Positions 27,999-37,448 of a stretch of DNA of 64,000 nucleotides are shown here, in pieces. Under the pieces are notes generated by a model. That model did not search any database. It saw only the letters and a list, made by a program, of their open reading frames with translations, and had not been told where the DNA came from. The DNA comes from Bacillus subtilis subsp. subtilis. Lineage in GTDB: Bacteria > Pseudomonadota > Gammaproteobacteria > Xanthomonadales > Xanthomonadaceae. Where the stretch lies: assembly GCA_021733645.1 (NCBI GenBank), contig JAHREJ010000008.1, positions 1-64,000 of the forward strand, given 5' to 3'. How positions within the stretch are numbered: the first letter of the stretch is position 1; each line of letters starts with the position of its first letter. Both the position numbers and the translations under genes were made by a program.

Positions 27999-28722
27999 CC
28001 CCCGGGGTTGGCTGGCCCTGGCCTGCACGCTGGCACTGGCCGCATGCGGCGGCCCGGGCAAGGCGACGGGCACCGATGCCGCCCCGATGGTAGCGGCCAC
28101 TGCCACGGCGCCCGCGCCGCCGGCTGCCGGCGGCTTTGCCGTGCTGCCTGCCCTGCCCAGCACCGAAACCGAGGGCCTGGGTATCCATGAGCCGCTGAAG
28201 CTGGTGCACTACCGCGACACCGCCGGCGAAGGCCTGCTGGTGCTGGCACGCACCGATTCGCGCAGGCACGACGCCGACAGCGACGAAAACATGGAGGTGG
28301 CCACCTTGACCGCCACCCTGTACGGCCGCGCCACGCCCGGCGCGCCGTTCGTGCAGCGCTGGCAGAGCGAAAACCCGACCGAATGCGCAGGCCTGGACCT
28401 GGACGCGGGTTACTTCCTCGACCAGGTGGGCGCCAGCGACCTGGACGGTGACGGCGTGGCCGAGCTCACCCTGGCGAGCCACAGCTTTTGCGGCGGCGGC
28501 GTGGACCCGCAGCAGATCGTGATCGAACTGCGCCGCGACAACGATATCTACCGCATCGACGGCGAATCGCTGGTCACCATCGAGGGCGATGCGCCCTTCG
28601 GTGGCGAACGCCAGGACAGCGCCTCCTACAAGGAGGCCCCGCCACTGTTCCAGAAGCACATGGATGCGGTCTGGAAGGCCGTCTACGCCCGGCGTGGTGG
28701 ACAGGATGAAGCGACGCCGTAG
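27988..28722 (+). CDS. Lipoprotein downstream of the effector, possible immunity protein
   Basis: A 244-residue lipoprotein: N-terminal helix and lipobox LAAC (Cys about residue 19), then a low-complexity Ala/Pro linker and a folded domain. The domain contains GASDLDGDGVAELTLASH, an FG-GAP-like calcium loop, and Cys residues that may pair. It starts inside the effector gene (11-nt overlap), so expression is coupled. A periplasm-facing lipoprotein coupled to a peptidoglycan hydrolase is a plausible immunity protein. No motif proves it. Confidence 0.8.
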   Translation: MSVDPRGWLALACTLALAACGGPGKATGTDAAPMVAATATAPAPPAAGGFAVLPALPSTETEGLGIHEPLKLVHYRDTAGEGLLVLARTDSRRHDADSDENMEVATLTATLYGRATPGAPFVQRWQSENPTECAGLDLDAGYFLDQVGASDLDGDGVAELTLASHSFCGGGVDPQQIVIELRRDNDIYRIDGESLVTIEGDAPFGGERQDSASYKEAPPLFQKHMDAVWKAVYARRGGQDEATP

Positions 28723-29251
28723 TTGCGCGCACCCACGCCTCCTACTGTGCCGGGGTGGCCGGCTTGCCGGTCCCTGCCTGCTGTTCCTGGCCGGAAGTGG
28801 TGTGGCGGCCGCCGGTACAGAACTGCCGCTCCCCTCCCCCCGCCATCCGGCCCCGGTCACCGACTTCGCCGGCCGCGGCAATGACGTGGTTTTCGAGCGG
28901 AACAACCGCGCGATCCGGGTACCGCTGGGATCGCCGGTGGATGGCTGGCGGGTGAACTGCGCCGACACCCGCGCGCTCGCCTGGGGCGTCCCGTGGGACC
29001 AGTTGGAACCCGGCTCCAGCCACTACGCCAACGTGTTCCTGCTGGACCTGGTAAAGGCGCAGGTGCTGGCCCGTTTCTCCCTCGTGCACGGGCCCTATGA
29101 GACCGCCTTCAGCGCGGACGGCCAGTGGGTGCGGGTGGATGACATCGTCCTGCGCCAGCGCGATGGCGAACGCGAAACGGTCACGACAGCCGCAGCCGAG
29201 CAGGCCGAAGCCTGCCCCTCCATCGACGGCCAGCCGGCGCCCACCGGCTGA
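28706..29251 (+). CDS. Exported protein of unknown function, last gene of the vgrG operon
   Basis: A 181-residue protein with a basic N-terminus and a hydrophobic stretch (about 21-36) ending AAAG, probably a signal peptide. The mature part is rich in beta-strand patterns such as NDVVFERNN and FSADGQWVRVDD, like a small propeller repeat. It overlaps the previous gene by 17 nt and ends before a hairpin that closes the operon. Family unknown; a second immunity or accessory factor is possible. Confidence 0.7.
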   Translation: MKRRRSCAHPRLLLCRGGRLAGPCLLFLAGSGVAAAGTELPLPSPRHPAPVTDFAGRGNDVVFERNNRAIRVPLGSPVDGWRVNCADTRALAWGVPWDQLEPGSSHYANVFLLDLVKAQVLARFSLVHGPYETAFSADGQWVRVDDIVLRQRDGERETVTTAAAEQAEACPSIDGQPAPTG

Positions 29252-29256
29252 GTTAC

Positions 29257-29279
29257 GCGCGGGCCCCTCCGGGGGGCGC
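29257..29279. terminator. GC hairpin closing the vgrG operon
   Basis: GCGGGCCCC-TCC-GGGGGGCGC forms a short GC stem between the last vgrG-operon gene and the convergent DUF1543 gene. There is no T-run. Confidence 0.45.
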
Positions 29280-29774
29280 TCAACCGATCACGATGTAATC
29301 GCTGACCAGTACAATCTCCGCATGCGCGCCCGGCCGCAGCTGCACGTACCGGCCGCCCACCTGGTCGATGGCGATGCAGTCGTCCACGTCCAGCACCGCG
29401 TCGGTGTGCGGCTTGATCCAACTGGCGTCGCGCAGGTCCTTGGCCTTCTGCCTGGCCTCCGCCACGTCGCCAGCGACCAACAGCAGGTAGTCGTGCGCCT
29501 CACCCAACGCACGCGGCACATAGCCGCCCAGGTTGACGAAGAACAGACGCGGGGCAGCGGGCCCCGGGGCGACATCGCCGAAACGGACCTGATGGCCGTC
29601 CACCCCGTCCACGGCCAGCCAGCCGTCCACGTGCAGGCCCTTGGCTTCACCGAACCACGCCTGGCGCAGCTGCGGGTAGGCGTCCTCGGCCCGCTCGACA
29701 TTGGCAAACGCCACGTCATGCACTTCAATGCGCGCCCGCGCATGGCGCCCGCCCAGCATGAACACGTGCAGCAC
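29280..29774 (-). CDS. DUF1543-family protein
   Basis: A 164-residue cytoplasmic protein matching the DUF1543 pattern: FMLGGRHARARIEVHDV at the start, AYPQLRQAWFGE, then HVDGWLAVDGVDG. The family has no known biochemical role. A GTG at 29774 (VLHVFMLGG) with GGAG six bases upstream is the best start, since the family begins right at this strand; an internal ATG at 29759 is possible. Single gene, convergent with the vgrG operon. Confidence 0.8.
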   Translation of the reverse strand: MLHVFMLGGRHARARIEVHDVAFANVERAEDAYPQLRQAWFGEAKGLHVDGWLAVDGVDGHQVRFGDVAPGPAAPRLFFVNLGGYVPRALGEAHDYLLLVAGDVAEARQKAKDLRDASWIKPHTDAVLDVDDCIAIDQVGGRYVQLRPGAHAEIVLVSDYIVIG

Positions 29775-29880
29775 TGCTCTCTCCCGGCTTCCGGCAACGG
29801 CGTGCAGTGTAGCGTTGCCACCACGCGGCAGCCGCAGCCACAGTGGTATCGTCAGCGCCTGAATCCGCAGGAGCGACCCC

Positions 29881-30201
29881 ATGATTTCCCTTTCGCGCAG
29901 CATCACCTCAGGCCGCCTGGCCACCGCGCTGGCCATCGGCACCAGCCTGGCCCTCAGCGCCTGCGTCAGCACCCCCGGACCGCAGGTAAAGGGCCCTGGC
30001 CTGTGCAAGGCCGATGGGCTGGAGTGGGCGGTGGGACAACCGGCCGATGAAGCCAACATGCGCAAGCTGTCGGCACAGAGCGGTGCCGGCCTGGTCAATC
30101 CGATCGGCCCGGAAACCATCACCACCCGTGACCTGCGCCAGGATCGCCTGCGCGTGTTCATCGACAAGCACAACGTGATCACCGCGGTACGCTGCGAGTA
30201 A
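29881..30201 (+). CDS. I78-family peptidase inhibitor-like lipoprotein
   Basis: A 106-residue lipoprotein with a lipobox ending LSAC (Cys about residue 28). The mature part fits peptidase inhibitor I78: Cys-Lys-Ala-Asp start, a middle GLVNPIGPETITTRDLRQDRL stretch split around the reactive loop, and the ending FIDKHNVITAVRC with the second conserved Cys. Family members inhibit serine proteases, so it may protect the envelope. Monocistronic, with ATG at 29881 after a GGAG site. Confidence 0.82.
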   Translation: MISLSRSITSGRLATALAIGTSLALSACVSTPGPQVKGPGLCKADGLEWAVGQPADEANMRKLSAQSGAGLVNPIGPETITTRDLRQDRLRVFIDKHNVITAVRCE

Positions 30202-30254
30202 CCCGTCGCGCCAGGACCACCCCGTGGGCGCGCAAGACACCGTGACCGGAAGCA

Positions 30255-30274
30255 GCCACCCCGGGGGTGGCTAC
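30255..30274 (-). repeat. GTAG-tagged stem-loop overlapping the dld stop codon
   Basis: On the minus strand GTAG (30274-30271) leads into the palindrome GCCACCCC/GGGGTGGC. TAG at 30273-30271 is the stop codon of dld. This is the third gene in the window that ends on such a tag. Confidence 0.75.
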
Positions 30275-31989
30275 CGGGCGTGGGTGCAGTCGCCGTGGTT
30301 CCATCCCCGCGTCTTTGCGGTCTGGCCGATGCCCGGGTTGAACGTGTTGCTTGGATCCAGCTGCCGATAGAACGCGGCCAGCGCCGGCTTGGCCGGGTAC
30401 AGGTGGCCCACGTTGTGCTCGGCTGGATACTCGGCACCGCGCGCGTCCAGCACGGCCCACATCGCATGCTCGATCGCCAACGGGTCTTCGCCCTTGCGCA
30501 CGAGGTAGTCCTGGTGGAACACGTGGCAGAAAAAATGCCCGTAATAGAGCTTGCCGGCCAGCCTGGCGTCGATCTCGGCCGGCAGCTGCTCCACCCATTG
30601 GCGGTCATCCCGGCGCAGCGCGACATCGAGCGCGACGATGTCCTGCACCGTGTCGCGATGGACGTCCCGGTAACGCACCGCAGCCCCGGCCACGGCGAAA
30701 CGATGCAGGAACGCCTTGCGCCCTTCCTCGGCGGTGCAGTGGAAGAAGTCACCCTCGCCGCCGGCGAAGTGCGTGCGCAGGAAGCTCTCGGTGGCGGCTG
30801 CATCGGCGGCCGACACCTTCAGCAGTAGATGGTGCTCATAACGATCACGGAACTGCTTCATGCGTGGCGGCAGATGCCCGGGCAGCAGCCGCATGAGGAC
30901 CTGGATGATGCGGTCGCTCACCCCGCGCAGGCCCAGTGATTCAAGCATGCCGTCGATGCGGCTTTTCAGCGCAAAGGCCGCCGGCACGCGCGCGGTGCCG
31001 AAGCGGTCGATCAGCAGGAAGGTGTCCTTGCCGTAGCGCTCGCCGATGTCGAACGCCTCGCGGTGCAGGTATTCACCGGAAATGGGCAGGCGCTCGAAAG
31101 CGGTGAGCAGGTGCCGGCGGATCGCGGTGAGATCGTCCATGCCATTGCTGCCGATATAGAACACCTCGGCCGGCTCGCGGGCGAACGTATCCAGGCGCAC
31201 CGCGAACACGGCCAGTTTGCCGGCCGAACCGGCCGCTTCGTAGTGGCGCGCAGGATCGGCGTTGAAACGGGCCGGCGTTGCGGCATCCACCTGGCGCACC
31301 TGCTCGGCGTAACGCGGGTCGGTGGCGGCGCGGCCACTGTCGTTGTCGATGTCGGCCGCACGGTAGTCGCCACGCTGCAGGCGGTCCAGGATCTGCTCGG
31401 GATCGTCGCCGAGCGCGATGCCCAGATGGTTCACCAGCTGCAACCGGCCCTGCGCATCGACCTGGGCGAACAACGCCAGCTCGGTGTAGGCAGGGCCGCG
31501 CCGCACCAGCGCGCCGCCGGAGTTGTTGCACACCCCGCCCAGCACCGATGCGCCGATGCACGAGGAGCCAATCACCGAATGCGGCTCGCGGTCCAGCGGG
31601 GCCAACAGCTGCTCCAGGCGGTCCAGGGTGGCGCCGGGCAGGCACACGACCTGATGCCCGTCGTTCAACAACTGGATGCCGGTCAGGCGCAGCGTGTTGA
31701 CGATCACCACCGGGCGGTCGTAGTCGGCCCCGTCGGGCGTGGAGCCGCCGGTCAGGCCGGTGTTGGCGGCCTGCATGATGACGATGGCATCGGCGGCCAC
31801 CACCGCCTGCAGTACGCGCCATTGCGCCAGCAGCGTGCCCGGGCGCACCACTGCCAGCACCGGGCCGTCGCCAAAGCGGTAGCCTTTGCGGAAGCGCCGC
31901 GTGGGCTTGTCGCCGCTGAGCACGTGGGCATGCCCGACGATGTCGCGCAACTGCCGCAGCAGGGCGTCGGGACTGGCGGCGGGGGTCAT
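30271..31989 (-). CDS. dld: Quinone-dependent D-lactate dehydrogenase
   Basis: FAD membrane-associated enzyme that oxidises D-lactate to pyruvate and feeds the quinone pool. The 572-residue length equals E. coli Dld. The N-terminal FAD-binding motif [14 protein letters not shown] and the [21 protein letters not shown] stretch are characteristic, and the membrane-binding C-terminal part contains the [10 protein letters not shown] motif. Its start overlaps the lldD stop by 4 nt (ATGA). Last gene of the lactate operon. Confidence 0.95.
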   Translation of the reverse strand: MTPAASPDALLRQLRDIVGHAHVLSGDKPTRRFRKGYRFGDGPVLAVVRPGTLLAQWRVLQAVVAADAIVIMQAANTGLTGGSTPDGADYDRPVVIVNTLRLTGIQLLNDGHQVVCLPGATLDRLEQLLAPLDREPHSVIGSSCIGASVLGGVCNNSGGALVRRGPAYTELALFAQVDAQGRLQLVNHLGIALGDDPEQILDRLQRGDYRAADIDNDSGRAATDPRYAEQVRQVDAATPARFNADPARHYEAAGSAGKLAVFAVRLDTFAREPAEVFYIGSNGMDDLTAIRRHLLTAFERLPISGEYLHREAFDIGERYGKDTFLLIDRFGTARVPAAFALKSRIDGMLESLGLRGVSDRIIQVLMRLLPGHLPPRMKQFRDRYEHHLLLKVSAADAAATESFLRTHFAGGEGDFFHCTAEEGRKAFLHRFAVAGAAVRYRDVHRDTVQDIVALDVALRRDDRQWVEQLPAEIDARLAGKLYYGHFFCHVFHQDYLVRKGEDPLAIEHAMWAVLDARGAEYPAEHNVGHLYPAKPALAAFYRQLDPSNTFNPGIGQTAKTRGWNHGDCTHAR

Positions 31990-33146
31990 CGGGTCTCCTG
32001 CGCCTGCCGGACGACCTCGGCCAGCAGGCTGCGGTCGATGTCGGCGATGCTGCGCGCCCCGGTGAGGGTCATGGCCACGCGCATTTCCTTGGCGATCAGG
32101 TCCAGCAGGTTGGCTACACCGGCCCCACCCTGCGCGGCCAGTGCGTACACGAACGCGCGGCCGAGCAGCACGCTGTCGGCCCCCAGCGCCAGCATGCGCA
32201 CCACGTCCAGCCCGTTGCGGATGCCCGAATCGACCAGGATCTTCAGCTCACCCTTGACCGCATCGGCAATGGCCGGCAGCGCACGTGCGGTGGACAGCAC
32301 GCCGTCGAGCTGGCGACCGCCATGATTGGACACCACGATGCCATCGGCACCGAAACGCACCGCATCCCGTGCATCGTCGGGATCCAGGATGCCCTTGATC
32401 ACCATCGGCCCGGTCCAGAACTCACGGATCCACTCCAGATCCTTCCAGGAAATGGACGGATCGAAATTGCTGCCCAGCCAACCGATGTAATCGGCCAACC
32501 CGGTGGGGCTGCCACGGTAGGTGGAAATGTTGCCCAGGTCATGCGGACGCCCGCGCAGGCCAACGTCCCAGGCCCAGCGCGGATGGGTGGCCGCCTGCAG
32601 CATGCGCCGCAGCGGCGCGTGGGGGCCGCTCATGCCCGAATGCGCATCGCGGTAGCGCGCGCCCGGGGTGGGCATGTCCACGGTGAACACCAGCGTGGTG
32701 ACGCCGGCCGCCTTGGCCCGCTCCAGCGCGTTGCGCATGAAACCGCGGTCCTTGAGCACATACAGCTGGAACCACATCGGCCGGTCGATGGCCGGTGCGA
32801 CTTCTTCAATCGGGCACACCGACACCGTGGACAGGGTGAAGGGGATGCCGCGGCTGGCGGCCGCCCGGGCCGCCTGCACTTCACCGCGCCGGGCATACAT
32901 GCCGGTCAGCCCGACCGGGCCCAGCGCCACCGGCATCGCCAGGCGTTCGCCGAACAGCTCGGTTTCCAGGCTCAGTTCGGCCATGTTGCGCAGCACCCGT
33001 TGACGCAATGCGATGTCGGCCAGATCGGACACGTTGCGCGCGAGGGTGTGCTCGGCGTACGCGCCGCCATCGATGTAATGGAACAGGAACGGCGGCAGCC
33101 GCCGCTGGGCGGCCGCGCGGTAATCGGTGGAGGCGGAGATGATCAT
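31986..33146 (-). CDS. lldD: L-lactate dehydrogenase (FMN, quinone-linked)
   Basis: FMN enzyme of the alpha-hydroxy-acid oxidase family that oxidises L-lactate to pyruvate. The 386-residue protein starts at the family-typical [10 protein letters not shown] and contains [11 protein letters not shown], the FMN-binding region, and the active-site signature [11 protein letters not shown] with catalytic His and Arg, followed by [20 protein letters not shown]. Third gene of the operon, six bases after lldR and overlapping dld. Confidence 0.96.
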   Translation of the reverse strand: MIISASTDYRAAAQRRLPPFLFHYIDGGAYAEHTLARNVSDLADIALRQRVLRNMAELSLETELFGERLAMPVALGPVGLTGMYARRGEVQAARAAASRGIPFTLSTVSVCPIEEVAPAIDRPMWFQLYVLKDRGFMRNALERAKAAGVTTLVFTVDMPTPGARYRDAHSGMSGPHAPLRRMLQAATHPRWAWDVGLRGRPHDLGNISTYRGSPTGLADYIGWLGSNFDPSISWKDLEWIREFWTGPMVIKGILDPDDARDAVRFGADGIVVSNHGGRQLDGVLSTARALPAIADAVKGELKILVDSGIRNGLDVVRMLALGADSVLLGRAFVYALAAQGGAGVANLLDLIAKEMRVAMTLTGARSIADIDRSLLAEVVRQAQETR

Positions 33147-33152
33147 GGCAGG

Positions 33153-33917
33153 TCAACCGTGGGCAGAGGGAAGCCGCGAAGCACGTGTGCGCCGGGCTTC
33201 GTTGTCATCGTGCGTGCGCAGGGAGGTGTGCACGAATTCCAGGTGCGCGTGTGCGGCGGCACGCGCGCGTTCGGGGTCGCCGGACAGCACCCCCTCCATC
33301 ATTTCGCGATGCTGCACCGACAACGGCTCGAAGGTGCGCGGCGAGGTATAGAGCTTTTCGCAGCTCTGGGAGATATTGGTCTGCAACAGCTCGAACAGGC
33401 CCCGCATCACCTGCAGCAGCACCAGGTTGTGCGAGGCCTCGGCAATGGCCAGGTGGAACGCCGCGTCGGCGCGCGCCTCGCCGGCCGGATCACCCTTGCC
33501 GTGTGCCGCCATCATGGTGTCGAAGGCATCCCGGATCTTCGCGCGGTCGACATCGGTGGCGCGCAGCGCGGCGTGCCAGGCGGTGGCGCCTTCCAGCGCG
33601 TGGCGGATCTCCAGCACGTCGAAGCGGTACTCCGGATCACCCTGGAACAGCGGCAGGTACGGCGTCAGCGGCTCGTCGATGGCCTGGCGCGCCCGGGCGG
33701 CCGGCTCGCTCACGAAGGTGCCCCCGCCTACCCGCGCCGTCAGCAGGCCCTGGCTGGACAGCTGCGCGATCGCCTCGCGCAGCGCGGTGCGCGAAACCCC
33801 CAGTTGCACGGCCAGGGTGCGTTCGGCAGGCAGCCGGTCGCCGGGCTGCAGGTTCTGCGTGGTCACCAGGCCACGCAACTGCGCGGCCACCTTGTCAGAC
33901 AGGCGTTCGTTCTTCAT
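33153..33917 (-). CDS. lldR: GntR/FadR-family lactate regulator
   Basis: A 254-residue regulator with an N-terminal winged helix (about 4-70; RTLAVQLGVSRTALREAIAQLSSQGLL) and a C-terminal FCD ligand-binding domain. Its position inside the lactate operon identifies it as LldR, probably relieved by lactate. ATG at 33917 gives the usual N-terminus; an in-frame start at 33980 would overlap the lldP end. Two TGGT-N3-ACCA sites upstream of lldP are its likely operators. Confidence 0.92.
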   Translation of the reverse strand: MKNERLSDKVAAQLRGLVTTQNLQPGDRLPAERTLAVQLGVSRTALREAIAQLSSQGLLTARVGGGTFVSEPAARARQAIDEPLTPYLPLFQGDPEYRFDVLEIRHALEGATAWHAALRATDVDRAKIRDAFDTMMAAHGKGDPAGEARADAAFHLAIAEASHNLVLLQVMRGLFELLQTNISQSCEKLYTSPRTFEPLSVQHREMMEGVLSGDPERARAAAHAHLEFVHTSLRTHDDNEARRTRASRLPSAHG

Positions 33918-33983
33918 GCCGCCATTGTCGCCCGCGCCGCGGACGATCGGGTCAATGCCGGTGGCCGTGGTGCCGCGCATGGC

Positions 33984-35642
33984 TCAGGGAATCATCCAGG
34001 TCAGCCAATAGGCCTGCAGCGTGGTGATGATGCCCACCATCACGGTGAAAATCAGGCTGTGCTTGACCGTGAAGCGGAACAGGTCCGACTCCTTGCCGGC
34101 CAGGCCCACCGCCGCACAGGCGATGGCGATCGACTGCGGCGAGATCATCTTGCCGGTCACCCCGCCGGTGGTGTTGGCCGCCACCAGCAGCACTTCGGAC
34201 ACCCCGATCTGCTGGGCGGTCGTGGCCTGCAGCGCCGAGAACAAGGCGTTGGACGAGGTATCCGAACCGGTCAGGAACACGCCCAACCAGCCCAGGAACG
34301 GGGAGAAGAAGGTGAAAGCTTTGCCGGTATGCGCCAGCGCCAGTGCCAGCGTTGCCGACAGCCCCGAATAGTTGGCGATGAAGGCAAATGCCAACACCAT
34401 GCCGATCGAGTAGATCGGCACCTTCAGCTCGTTGGCGGTTTCGGCGAAGGTGCGCAGCGCCGCGGCCGGACGCATCTTCAACAGTACGATGGCCAGCACC
34501 GCGCCCAGCATGATTGCCGTACCGGTAGCGGACACCGCATCGAACCTGTACACCGCCTCATACGCGGTGGGTGAGGCCACGATGGGCGGCATCTTCTGCA
34601 CCAGCTGGTCCAGCGACGGCACCGGCAGCGCGAGCACCCAATGCGCCAATGCGCCGCCGCTGGCGAACAACGCCTTGAACGGCTTGATGCTCCACACCGT
34701 GACCATCGCGGTCAGGATCAGGAACGGCGACCATGCCTTGATGATCTGCGCGGTGCGGTAGTGCGGTGCGTCCAGCGCCTGCGCGGCCGCCTCGGCACTG
34801 GTCTGGGTATCGAAGCGGAAGATCCGCACCGGCTTCCATTTGCGCAGGAACAGGGTCAGGCACACCAGCGAGGCCAACGAGGCGGTGATGTCCGGTAGTT
34901 CCGGACCGATGAAGTTGGAGGTCAGGTACTGCGCGATTGCAAACGAGCCGCCGGCCACCAGCACCGCCGGCCAGGTTTCCTTGACCCCGCGCCAGCCATC
35001 CATGATGGCCATGATCCAGAACAGCACGATGATGGTCAGGAACGGCAACTGGCGGCCGGCCATCTGCCCGATCTCGAACGGATCCAGCCCGGTCACCTGC
35101 CCGGCGACGATGATCGGAATGCCCATCGCGCCGAAGGCCACCGGGGCGGTGTTGACGATCAGGCACAGCCCGGCCGCATACAGCGGCTTGAAGCCCAACC
35201 CGACCAACAGCGCGGCGGTGATCGCCACCGGTGCACCAAACCCGGCGGCCCCTTCCAGGAACGCGCCGAAGGCAAAGCCCACCATCAGCATCTGCAGGCG
35301 CTGGTCTTCGGTGACCGACAGGATCGAGGCACGAATGATGTCGAACTGGCCGGTCTTGACCGAGACCTTGTACAGGAACACCGCGCCCAGGATGATCCAG
35401 GCGATCGGCCACAGCCCGTAAATGAACCCATATGCGCCGGCGGCAAACGCCTGCTGCACCGGCATGCGGTAGAACAGCAGCGCCACCGCCAGGGCGATGG
35501 CCACGGTCAGCGTGCCCGCCAGCCAGCCCTTCATGCGCAGCACGGCCAACGCCACGAAAAAGAAGGCGATCGGCAACAGCGCGATCAGGCTGGACAGCCA
35601 CAGGTTGCCAGCGGGGTCATAGAGTTGTTGCCAGGGCTGCAT
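33984..35642 (-). CDS. lldP: L-lactate permease
   Basis: Inner-membrane lactate/glycolate:H+ symporter of the LctP family. The 552-residue length matches E. coli LldP (551). The start [19 protein letters not shown] is family-typical, and about twelve or more membrane helices follow, with [20 protein letters not shown] and the C-terminal [10 protein letters not shown] signature. First gene of lldP-lldR-lldD-dld. ATG at 35642 is chosen over 35684 by family length and a nearby GAGA. Confidence 0.96.
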   Translation of the reverse strand: MQPWQQLYDPAGNLWLSSLIALLPIAFFFVALAVLRMKGWLAGTLTVAIALAVALLFYRMPVQQAFAAGAYGFIYGLWPIAWIILGAVFLYKVSVKTGQFDIIRASILSVTEDQRLQMLMVGFAFGAFLEGAAGFGAPVAITAALLVGLGFKPLYAAGLCLIVNTAPVAFGAMGIPIIVAGQVTGLDPFEIGQMAGRQLPFLTIIVLFWIMAIMDGWRGVKETWPAVLVAGGSFAIAQYLTSNFIGPELPDITASLASLVCLTLFLRKWKPVRIFRFDTQTSAEAAAQALDAPHYRTAQIIKAWSPFLILTAMVTVWSIKPFKALFASGGALAHWVLALPVPSLDQLVQKMPPIVASPTAYEAVYRFDAVSATGTAIMLGAVLAIVLLKMRPAAALRTFAETANELKVPIYSIGMVLAFAFIANYSGLSATLALALAHTGKAFTFFSPFLGWLGVFLTGSDTSSNALFSALQATTAQQIGVSEVLLVAANTTGGVTGKMISPQSIAIACAAVGLAGKESDLFRFTVKHSLIFTVMVGIITTLQAYWLTWMIP

Positions 35643-35719
35643 CGGCGGATCTCGACGGAAACGGACGGGAGACCGCGCATGCACAGATGCGGGTCGTCGA
35701 CCCCCTGGAACATCCGTTT

Positions 35720-35734
35720 ATTGGTCGTACCATT
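35720..35734. promoter_or_regulatory. LldR operator O1
   Basis: ATTGGTCGTACCATT contains TGGT-N3-ACCA, the FadR-subfamily operator form bound by LldR. It lies about 80 bp upstream of the lldP start codon, in the promoter region. Confidence 0.7.
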
Positions 35735-35816
35735 TAAACGTCAGATCCGGGATGTGTCCGCATTGAACAGCCAATCGCAGGACTTACCTATTAGACCATA
35801 GGTTTATAGTCCGATT

Positions 35817-35831
35817 ATTGGTATTACCATT
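35817..35831. promoter_or_regulatory. LldR operator O2
   Basis: ATTGGTATTACCATT is a second TGGT-N3-ACCA site, 97 bp centre to centre from O1. It overlaps the TAA stop of the upstream VOC gene. Paired operators suggest looping, as known for E. coli LldR. Confidence 0.65.
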
Positions 35832-36258
35832 AAAGGCAACCGCATTCTGCGGACGGTCCTTTCAGCTCCACGCCGTTGCCGTCCGGATCACGCAGGTACA
35901 CCGACACGCCATCGCCTTCGGCACCGAAGTTGCTCTCCGGTTTACCGCGCAGCGCCACCCCGTGCCGCTCCAGGTGCTCGCGCAGCTGCGCCACGTCGAA
36001 GGGCTCCACCCGCAGGCACACATGCTCCAGGTTGCGCCCCTGCCCGCCCGCGGCCGGCCCACCCGGCTTGCCCAGTTTTCCATCAATACTGATCAGGTCG
36101 ATCATCGATGCGCCCGCGTGCAGGTGCACCATGCCCAGCGAGGGCCGTTCGCGGGCCACGGTGCAGCCCAGCACATCGCGGTAAAAGTCGACTGCGCGCC
36201 GCAGGTCCTGCACGCGCAGCACCACATGGTCGATGCGCTGGATCTCGAAAGGTCGCAT
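35830..36258 (-). CDS. VOC-family (glyoxalase-like) protein
   Basis: A 142-residue vicinal-oxygen-chelate protein with two beta-alpha-beta-beta-beta modules. Metal-ligand candidates are His11 in RIDHVVLRV, a His in NLEHVCLRV and Glu in NGVELKG, and the DPDGNGVEL ending is typical of dioxygenase-type and glyoxalase-type members. It resembles a virulence-protein/lactoylglutathione-lyase-like group. ATG at 36258 has GGAG seven bases upstream. It precedes lldP on the same strand; its stop codon lies inside operator O2. A role in methylglyoxal or lactate metabolism is only suggested. Confidence 0.85.
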   Translation of the reverse strand: MRPFEIQRIDHVVLRVQDLRRAVDFYRDVLGCTVARERPSLGMVHLHAGASMIDLISIDGKLGKPGGPAAGGQGRNLEHVCLRVEPFDVAQLREHLERHGVALRGKPESNFGAEGDGVSVYLRDPDGNGVELKGPSAECGCL

Positions 36259-36485
36259 ACCGTCACTCCGGGGCCAGATGGCAACGGGCAGCATGCCGGG
36301 TGTGCCGTGAGGGCCATCTGATCGCCACCGCCATGAGCACAGGCAGATGCGATAGCGCACTTGCATCAGCATGGATGGCGACCGCGCCAGACACTGACGC
36401 GAACCGTATGCACATACCGAACATTGACGCAGGTCGTTGAACAGCACACCGCCCCTGCGCATGGTGCGTCGGCTGGATTGTCGGC

Positions 36486-37403
36486 GTGGACGATGTGCAA
36501 TCAATGAATTGGGTGGATCGCGGTCGGACGTTGAGTCTCGAACCAAATGAACTAGGCGCCGGCACCTGCATCGGCGTGTCGCGGATGTCATCGGTACAGT
36601 TGCCCGGTGGGGCCTTTACGGTATGGATGCAACTGCGTGGCAGTACCTGGCTGCACGCCCGGGAGGGCCGCTTCCTGCTTCGCCGCGGGGGTTGGATCGT
36701 GCTTGACCGCGACTCGCGCCCGCGCCTGCAGGCCGATCGCCACGGTGTCTGCATTGGCGTGGCACTGTGCGGGCCTGCGTTGGACCTCCTGGATGACGAT
36801 GACTGCCGGCTCTATCCCGGCCGCGGCCAGGTACCGCTTGCGGAACTGCAGATCGCCGTGCGCCTGTGGCGGCAGCTCGGCGCATACCTGGAGCACCCTG
36901 CCGTCGCGCACCCGGCGGCACTGCAGCCGCTGCTGCGCCATGTCGCGCATCTTCAACAGGCGCTCGGCGTGCAGGAGCAGCGCTGCCCGGGGCGATCGGT
37001 GTATCGCAAACGCCATGTCCTTGGCCGTCTGTGCCGGGCCCATCTGCTGTTGCAGGGCAATGTCGACCGGGTGGTCCGGGTAGCCGAGCTGGCCGAGCTG
37101 TCCAACCTGTCGTACTGGTATTTTTCCAAGGCTTTTCTCGGCCTGTTCGGCGAGAACCCGCAAGCGGCCGGCGCACGTCTTCGCCTGGAGCATGCCGGCG
37201 ACCTGCTGGCCCGCAGCGACCTGATCATCGGCGAAGTCGGCGCCGCGTGTGGCTTCGAGAGCGGTTGCAGCTTCGCGCGCGCCTTCCGCGCCCACTTCGG
37301 GGTGAGCGCTTCGGCTTACCGCGCGCACGCGTTGCGCACTAAAGCTAATTCGGCACAGGCCCAACGCATCTCGCGTACAGGCTGGGTGACAACGAAACAG
37401 TAA
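36486..37403 (+). CDS. AraC-family transcriptional regulator
   Basis: About 305 residues. The N-terminal half is a cupin-like effector domain (VWMQLRGSTWLHAREGRFLLRRGGW). The C-terminal 100 residues hold two helix-turn-helix units (VAELAELSNLSYWYFSKAFLGLFG and IGEVGAACGFESGCSFARAFRAHFG), as in AraC proteins. Start uncertain: GTG 36486 or ATG 36504, neither with a clear ribosome-binding site. It lies 45 bp before a TonB-dependent receptor on the same strand and probably controls it. Confidence 0.87.
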   Translation: MDDVQSMNWVDRGRTLSLEPNELGAGTCIGVSRMSSVQLPGGAFTVWMQLRGSTWLHAREGRFLLRRGGWIVLDRDSRPRLQADRHGVCIGVALCGPALDLLDDDDCRLYPGRGQVPLAELQIAVRLWRQLGAYLEHPAVAHPAALQPLLRHVAHLQQALGVQEQRCPGRSVYRKRHVLGRLCRAHLLLQGNVDRVVRVAELAELSNLSYWYFSKAFLGLFGENPQAAGARLRLEHAGDLLARSDLIIGEVGAACGFESGCSFARAFRAHFGVSASAYRAHALRTKANSAQAQRISRTGWVTTKQ

Positions 37404-37448
37404 CTTTTGCTGGGCGTACTTCGCACAACCAGTCAATTGGAGAGATTG

